NCBI GenBank assembly: GCA_036516995.1
Contig: DATDYW010000036.1
Location: forward strand, 1-7,370
Source: DATDYW01 sp036516995
Lineage (GTDB): Bacteria; Patescibacteriota; Minisyncoccia; Phycocordibacterales; JAACPR01
DNA length: 7,370 nucleotides
Reading direction: 5' to 3'
How positions within the stretch are numbered: position 1 is the stretch's first letter; each line of letters opens with the position of its first letter. Below are positions 4,550-7,370 of the stretch, piece after piece. A program made the position numbers and the translations under genes. Under the pieces are notes generated by a model. The model saw only the letters and a program-made list of their open reading frames with translations. It searched no databases and had not been told where the DNA came from.

Positions 4550-5899
4550 ATGTCTGTGATAACCCGTATCGCCCCGTCGCCAACAGGCACCCTCCACGTG
4601 GGCACCGCCCGGACAGCGCTGTTCAACTACCTGTACGCCAAGCGGCACGGCGGCAAGTTCCTGCTGCGCATCGAGGACACCGACCGCGAGCGCTCCAAGC
4701 CCGAGTTCGAGGAAGACATCGTGAGGTCGCTCAGGTGGCTCGGCCTCTCGTGGGACGGCGAGAGCCGGCAGTCGGAGCGCGTCGCCGAGCACAGGGCGGC
4801 GCTCGAGAAGCTCGTCGCCGCGGAGAGGGCGTACATCTCCGAGGAGCCAGCCAAGGACGACCCCACGAAAATGCGCGCGCTCGTTCGTTTCCGGAATCCG
4901 GGTGGCTCGGTGATCTTCGAGGACGAGATTCGCGGCGAGGTTTCCACCGACGTCACCGACCTCGGCGACTTCATCATCGCAAAATCTGTCGACGAGCCGC
5001 TCTACCACCTCGCGGTCGTCGTCGACGACATCGACTCCGGCGTCACCCACGTCATCCGCGGCGAGGACCACATCTCGAACACCGCGCGGCAGATTCTCAT
5101 CATCGAGGCGCTCGGCGCGGCGCGGCCAATCTACGCCCACCTGCCGCTCATTCTCGCCGCCGATCGCAGCAAGCTCTCGAAGCGTCACGGCGCTATTTCT
5201 GTTTCCAGCTTCGCCGCCGAGGGCTACCTGCCCGAAGCCTTCGCGAACTTCCTCGCCTCGCTCGGCTGGAATCCGGGCGGGGAAGAGGAGGTGTTCGCGC
5301 TCGGCGAGCTCGAGCGAATCTTCGACCTCGACCGCGTTTCAAAAGCGGGCGCCATCTTCAACATCGAGAAGCTGCGGTGGTTCAACCGGGAGCACCTGCG
5401 GCACCTGCCCGCAGACGAGCTGCGGGCAGGTATCGAGACCGAGCTAGCGGCTGTCGCTCCCGATGTCCCGGCGGAGCGTCGCGCGCGAATCGTCGACGGT
5501 CTGCGCGAGCGCATTTCTGTCTTCTCCGACGTTCGCCGGCTCGCGGCCGAAGGAGAATTTGCCTACGCCGTGGGCAACGGAGGTCCGACCTCCGTAGACC
5601 TTGCGGCGCTGCCGGGGAAGGGAAACGAGACCCCGAGAGAGGCTGCGGAGAGGCTCCGGGCGGCCGCTAAGCTGCTCTCGGAGCTCCCGGAGGCGCCCTT
5701 CGACCAGGCTGCCGTGAAGGCCGCCCTGTGGCCCTACGCCGAGGCGGAGGGGAAGGCGGCCGTCCTCTGGCCCGTCCGCTACGCCCTCTCCGGCCGCGAG
5801 CGCTCGCCCGACCCCTTCGAGCTCGCCGCGGTGCTGGGGAAGACCGAGACGGTCACGCGTCTCGCCGCGGCCGCCGAGGCCCTCGATGCTGCTGCCTAG
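4550..5899 (+). CDS. gltX: Glutamyl-tRNA synthetase
   Basis: A class I aminoacyl-tRNA synthetase that charges tRNA with glutamate in the cytoplasm. At 449 residues it is a little shorter than the usual 465-490. The Rossmann domain shows RIAPSPTGTLHVGTARTAL (6-24), whose HVGT is the HIGH motif, then LLRIEDTDRERS (38-49), VIRGEDHISNT (168-178) and KLSKRHG (208-214), the KMSKS motif. The segment at 95-112 (YISEEPAKDDPTKMRALV) lacks the cysteines of the zinc-binding insert found in E. coli GluRS, so this is a short, zinc-free type. The C-terminal anticodon-binding region is alanine- and arginine-rich. Whether it also makes Glu-tRNA-Gln cannot be read from the sequence. It starts with a leaderless-type promoter and overlaps the downstream M23 gene by 14 nt, suggesting one transcript. 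Confidence 0.96.
   Translation: MSVITRIAPSPTGTLHVGTARTALFNYLYAKRHGGKFLLRIEDTDRERSKPEFEEDIVRSLRWLGLSWDGESRQSERVAEHRAALEKLVAAERAYISEEPAKDDPTKMRALVRFRNPGGSVIFEDEIRGEVSTDVTDLGDFIIAKSVDEPLYHLAVVVDDIDSGVTHVIRGEDHISNTARQILIIEALGAARPIYAHLPLILAADRSKLSKRHGAISVSSFAAEGYLPEAFANFLASLGWNPGGEEEVFALGELERIFDLDRVSKAGAIFNIEKLRWFNREHLRHLPADELRAGIETELAAVAPDVPAERRARIVDGLRERISVFSDVRRLAAEGEFAYAVGNGGPTSVDLAALPGKGNETPREAAERLRAAAKLLSELPEAPFDQAAVKAALWPYAEAEGKAAVLWPVRYALSGRERSPDPFELAAVLGKTETVTRLAAAAEALDAAA
5403..5431 (+). repeat. Strong 12-bp hairpin inside gltX
   Basis: ACCTGCCCGCAG (5403-5414) and its perfect complement (5420-5431) are separated by ACGAG, giving a GC-rich 12-bp stem with a 5-nt loop within the codons for HLPADELRAG. 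No T run follows, so it is not an intrinsic terminator. Confidence 0.75.
5577..5595. repeat. 19-nt perfect palindrome inside gltX
   Basis: ACGGAGGTC and GACCTCCGT flank a single C. As a hairpin it would form a 7-bp stem with loop TCCGA. It lies in codons for NGGPTSV, in the C-terminal region of the synthetase. Confidence 0.6.
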
Positions 5900-7208
5900 C
5901 GCCACCAAACGTCGCCTCTCGCAGATCGCGCTGGTCGCGGCACTTTTTTGTGTCTCGCTGCTGGCGAGCCCGCTCCCGGCAACCGGCCAGAGCGTGGAGG
6001 AAATTAAAAAGGCCCGTGAAGACCTGCTCAGGGACAGCGCCGACCTCGACAAAGAAATCGAGGTGCAGCGTCAAAAACTTTTAGAGACTTCCGGCCAGGC
6101 AAAGACGCTCGACGGCGCCGTGAGGACGCTCGACGCATCGGTAAAAAAAATTGATACCTCAATTAAAAAAACGGAGGTCGGCATCAAGACGCACGAGCTC
6201 ACCATTCTCACGCTCGCCGAGAGCATCGCGAAGAACCGCGCCCAGGCGGCGCGCGACCGGGCGGCGGTGACGCGCCTCCTCGGCTCGATGGACGCGACGC
6301 AGGCCGAGAGCGGCCTCGAGCGGATACTGGTGGCCGACGAGCTGGGCGCCGTCTGGGAGTCGCTCGACGCGGCGAGCAGCGTGCGCGACCAGCTGCGGGC
6401 CACGGCGGCCACGCTCGAGGCCGTCACGGAGCAGCTCTCCGCCGAGGAGCTGGCCGAGCGCGTCGAGAAGGAGCGCCTGTCGCAGGCGAGAAAGGCGCTC
6501 TCCGGCGAGCGCGAGTCGGCGGCCACGGCGAAGGCAGAAAAGGCGGAGCTCCTGGCGGAGACGCGGAACCAGGAGGCCGAGTACCAGCGAATCCTGAACG
6601 AGAAGCTGGCGCAGAAGGAAAAGTTCGAGGCGGCGCTGCGAGAGTTTGAAGAACAGCTACAGATTGCTATCGACCCGGATGGTTACCCGAAACCTCGCCG
6701 CGGCATTCTCGCCTGGCCGCTGCGGGAGCCCATTCGCATCACCCAGCTCTTCGGCGGCACCGCGTTCGCCAAGCAGCACGCGAGCGCCTACGGCCGGCCG
6801 TTCCACCCGGGGGTCGACATCGGCGCGCCGACGGGCGAGCCAATCAAGGCGGCGCTCGGTGGCACGATCGCGGCAATCGGCAACACCGACGCGGTGCGCG
6901 GCTGCGTCTCCTGGGGCAAGTGGGTACTGGTGAAGCACGCCAACGGCCTCTCCACGCTCTACGCCCATATGTCTGGCTTCGCCGTCGGGGAAGGCGACAC
7001 GGTTTCAATTGGGCAGACCATCGGCTACGTCGGCGCGACCGGCTACGCCACCGGGCCGCACCTCCACATCACCGTCTACGTCACCCAGGGCGTCTCCGTG
7101 CGCCGGTTCGAGGAGTTCAAGACGCAAACGGGCTGCTCGGGTGCCACCACTCCCGTAGCGCCGCACGAGGCCTACCTAGACCCGATGGACTACCTTCCTA
7201 GCTTGTAG
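5886..7208 (+). CDS. Exported coiled-coil M23 (LytM-type) metallopeptidase
   Basis: An exported peptidoglycan endopeptidase or hydrolase activator of EnvC-like layout (440 aa). Residues 1-36 form a signal peptide: basic KRR, hydrophobic core LSQIALVAALFCVSLLA, then a cleavage region near ATGQS. Residues about 37-260 are charged, Lys/Glu/Ala-rich heptad-like sequence, predicted coiled coil. The M23 domain spans about 274-400: LFGG, HPGVDIGAP with zinc ligands H307 and D311, YAHMSG with H361, and GPHLHITVY with H392 and zinc ligand H394. All expected metal and catalytic residues are present, so it is probably an active enzyme rather than a degenerate EnvC activator. The ATG overlaps the gltX end by 14 nt and has GAGG 6 nt upstream (5876-5879), the only well-placed Shine-Dalgarno here, suggesting coupled translation. 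Two A tracts occur in the coiled-coil region. Confidence 0.92.
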   Translation: MLLPSATKRRLSQIALVAALFCVSLLASPLPATGQSVEEIKKAREDLLRDSADLDKEIEVQRQKLLETSGQAKTLDGAVRTLDASVKKIDTSIKKTEVGIKTHELTILTLAESIAKNRAQAARDRAAVTRLLGSMDATQAESGLERILVADELGAVWESLDAASSVRDQLRATAATLEAVTEQLSAEELAERVEKERLSQARKALSGERESAATAKAEKAELLAETRNQEAEYQRILNEKLAQKEKFEAALREFEEQLQIAIDPDGYPKPRRGILAWPLREPIRITQLFGGTAFAKQHASAYGRPFHPGVDIGAPTGEPIKAALGGTIAAIGNTDAVRGCVSWGKWVLVKHANGLSTLYAHMSGFAVGEGDTVSIGQTIGYVGATGYATGPHLHITVYVTQGVSVRRFEEFKTQTGCSGATTPVAPHEAYLDPMDYLPSL

Positions 7209-7221
7209 TGGCTTCGGCGGG

Positions 7222-7329
7222 AGGAAAGCTCCATCTGCGCCGCAAACGCCCTCGCTACGCCTCGGAGTGCACGCGCACACCGTCGGCTAGGCGAGAGGCG
7301 TTTTCGGCTGCAGCTGTCGCTTTCGTGGT
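7222..7329 (-). repeat. Structured intergenic repeat, inverted copy (element 3)
   Basis: Read on the minus strand this has the same architecture as element 1: outer stem GAAAGC/GCTTTC (7324-7319 with 7229-7224), GA/GA loop (7318-7317, 7231-7230), CAGCTGC/GCAGATG with one mismatch, the long stem with one bulged T (7303-7291 with 7255-7244), CTA/GTA loop, GCC/GGC and a variable tip. The core is 101 bp, as in element 1, and about 76 of 101 positions agree by my count. It begins 15 bp after the M23 stop codon, antisense to that gene. No T run follows on the plus strand, so it is not a simple terminator for M23. Confidence 0.85.
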
Positions 7330-7330
7330 G

Positions 7331-7370
7331 ACTCGCCAAAATAGATGCAAAAAACAAAAAAATGAAAAGT
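7331..7370. other. AT-rich tail, possible start of another intergenic promoter
   Basis: Composition changes abruptly to A-rich sequence with runs of six and seven A. An ATG at 7362 followed by AAA AGT could open a plus-strand gene, with TAGATG at 7342-7347 as a poor -10 candidate. Only three codons are visible, so no gene is called. Confidence 0.3.

Noticed and set aside
4143..4583. Small ORFs in the 4207-4549 gap (60 codons plus strand, 126 codons minus strand)
   Set aside because: They overlap the promoter, palindromes or the gltX start, and their translations show no family features.
4399..5670. 423-codon plus-strand ORF overlapping gltX
   Set aside because: Out of frame with gltX, Arg-rich low-complexity translation, and starts inside the intergenic hairpins.
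2484..7329. Elements 1-3 as a CRISPR array, IS ends or integron attC sites
   Set aside because: Copies are kilobases apart and differently oriented, no transposase or integrase is present, no target duplications are visible, and the core sites of attC are absent.
7222..7340. Element 3 as an intrinsic terminator for the M23 gene
   Set aside because: The hairpin is not followed by a T run on the plus strand.
7362..7370. Start of a plus-strand gene (ATG AAA AGT)
   Set aside because: Only three codons are in the window and the -10 candidate is poor, so it is not called as a CDS.

Overview
The window is GC-rich DNA (AT-rich only in short intergenic patches) carrying a cell-wall synthesis and tRNA-charging segment of a bacterial chromosome. 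Complete genes are an MraY-type translocase, an FtsW/RodA-type SEDS glycosyltransferase, MurG, glutamyl-tRNA synthetase and an exported M23 peptidase, plus an unrecognised 118-residue ORF on the minus strand and the 5' end of a membrane protein running off the left edge. The style of the MraY (long insert before the GTPRFGG motif, IIDGLDGLSGG, SETGSM), the MurG HESD motif and the broken-up dcw cluster suggest a GC-rich Patescibacteria/CPR lineage such as a Parcubacteria relative. This is an inference from sequence style; no marker rRNA is present. Deinococcus-like leaderless promoters make another lineage possible.

Layout. At 1-217 a truncated minus-strand membrane-protein gene diverges from mraY (218-1279). 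A 102-bp gap holding a polypurine/polypyrimidine inverted repeat separates mraY from ftsW (1382-2473). A 101-bp structured repeat (element 1) and a compact extended -10 precede murG (2614-3756). A bidirectional terminator (3815-3840) separates murG from the convergent unknown ORF (3850-4206, minus). The 343-bp gap 4207-4549 has no convincing ORF; it contains the unknown gene's promoter, a diverged copy of the structured repeat (element 2), overlapping alternative hairpins and the gltX promoter. gltX (4550-5899) overlaps the M23 gene (5886-7208) by 14 nt. A third copy of the repeat (element 3, inverted) follows directly at 7222-7329, then an AT-rich tail.

How it works together. MraY makes lipid I, MurG converts it to lipid II, the SEDS protein polymerises lipid II and the M23 enzyme remodels the peptidoglycan. 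Unlike a classical dcw operon, murD and murC are absent here and most genes appear to have their own promoter.

Two results stand out. First, elements 1 and 3 are an inverted pair of equal-length structured repeats, about three quarters identical, with six compensatory base-pair changes and a conserved tandem G.A internal loop, so selection or a shared mechanism has kept a folded structure. I know of no named family that it matches. Second, five gene starts have a -10-like hexamer only 8-10 nt upstream of the ATG and no Shine-Dalgarno, which implies leaderless mRNAs; the operon-internal M23 start does have a GAGG site.
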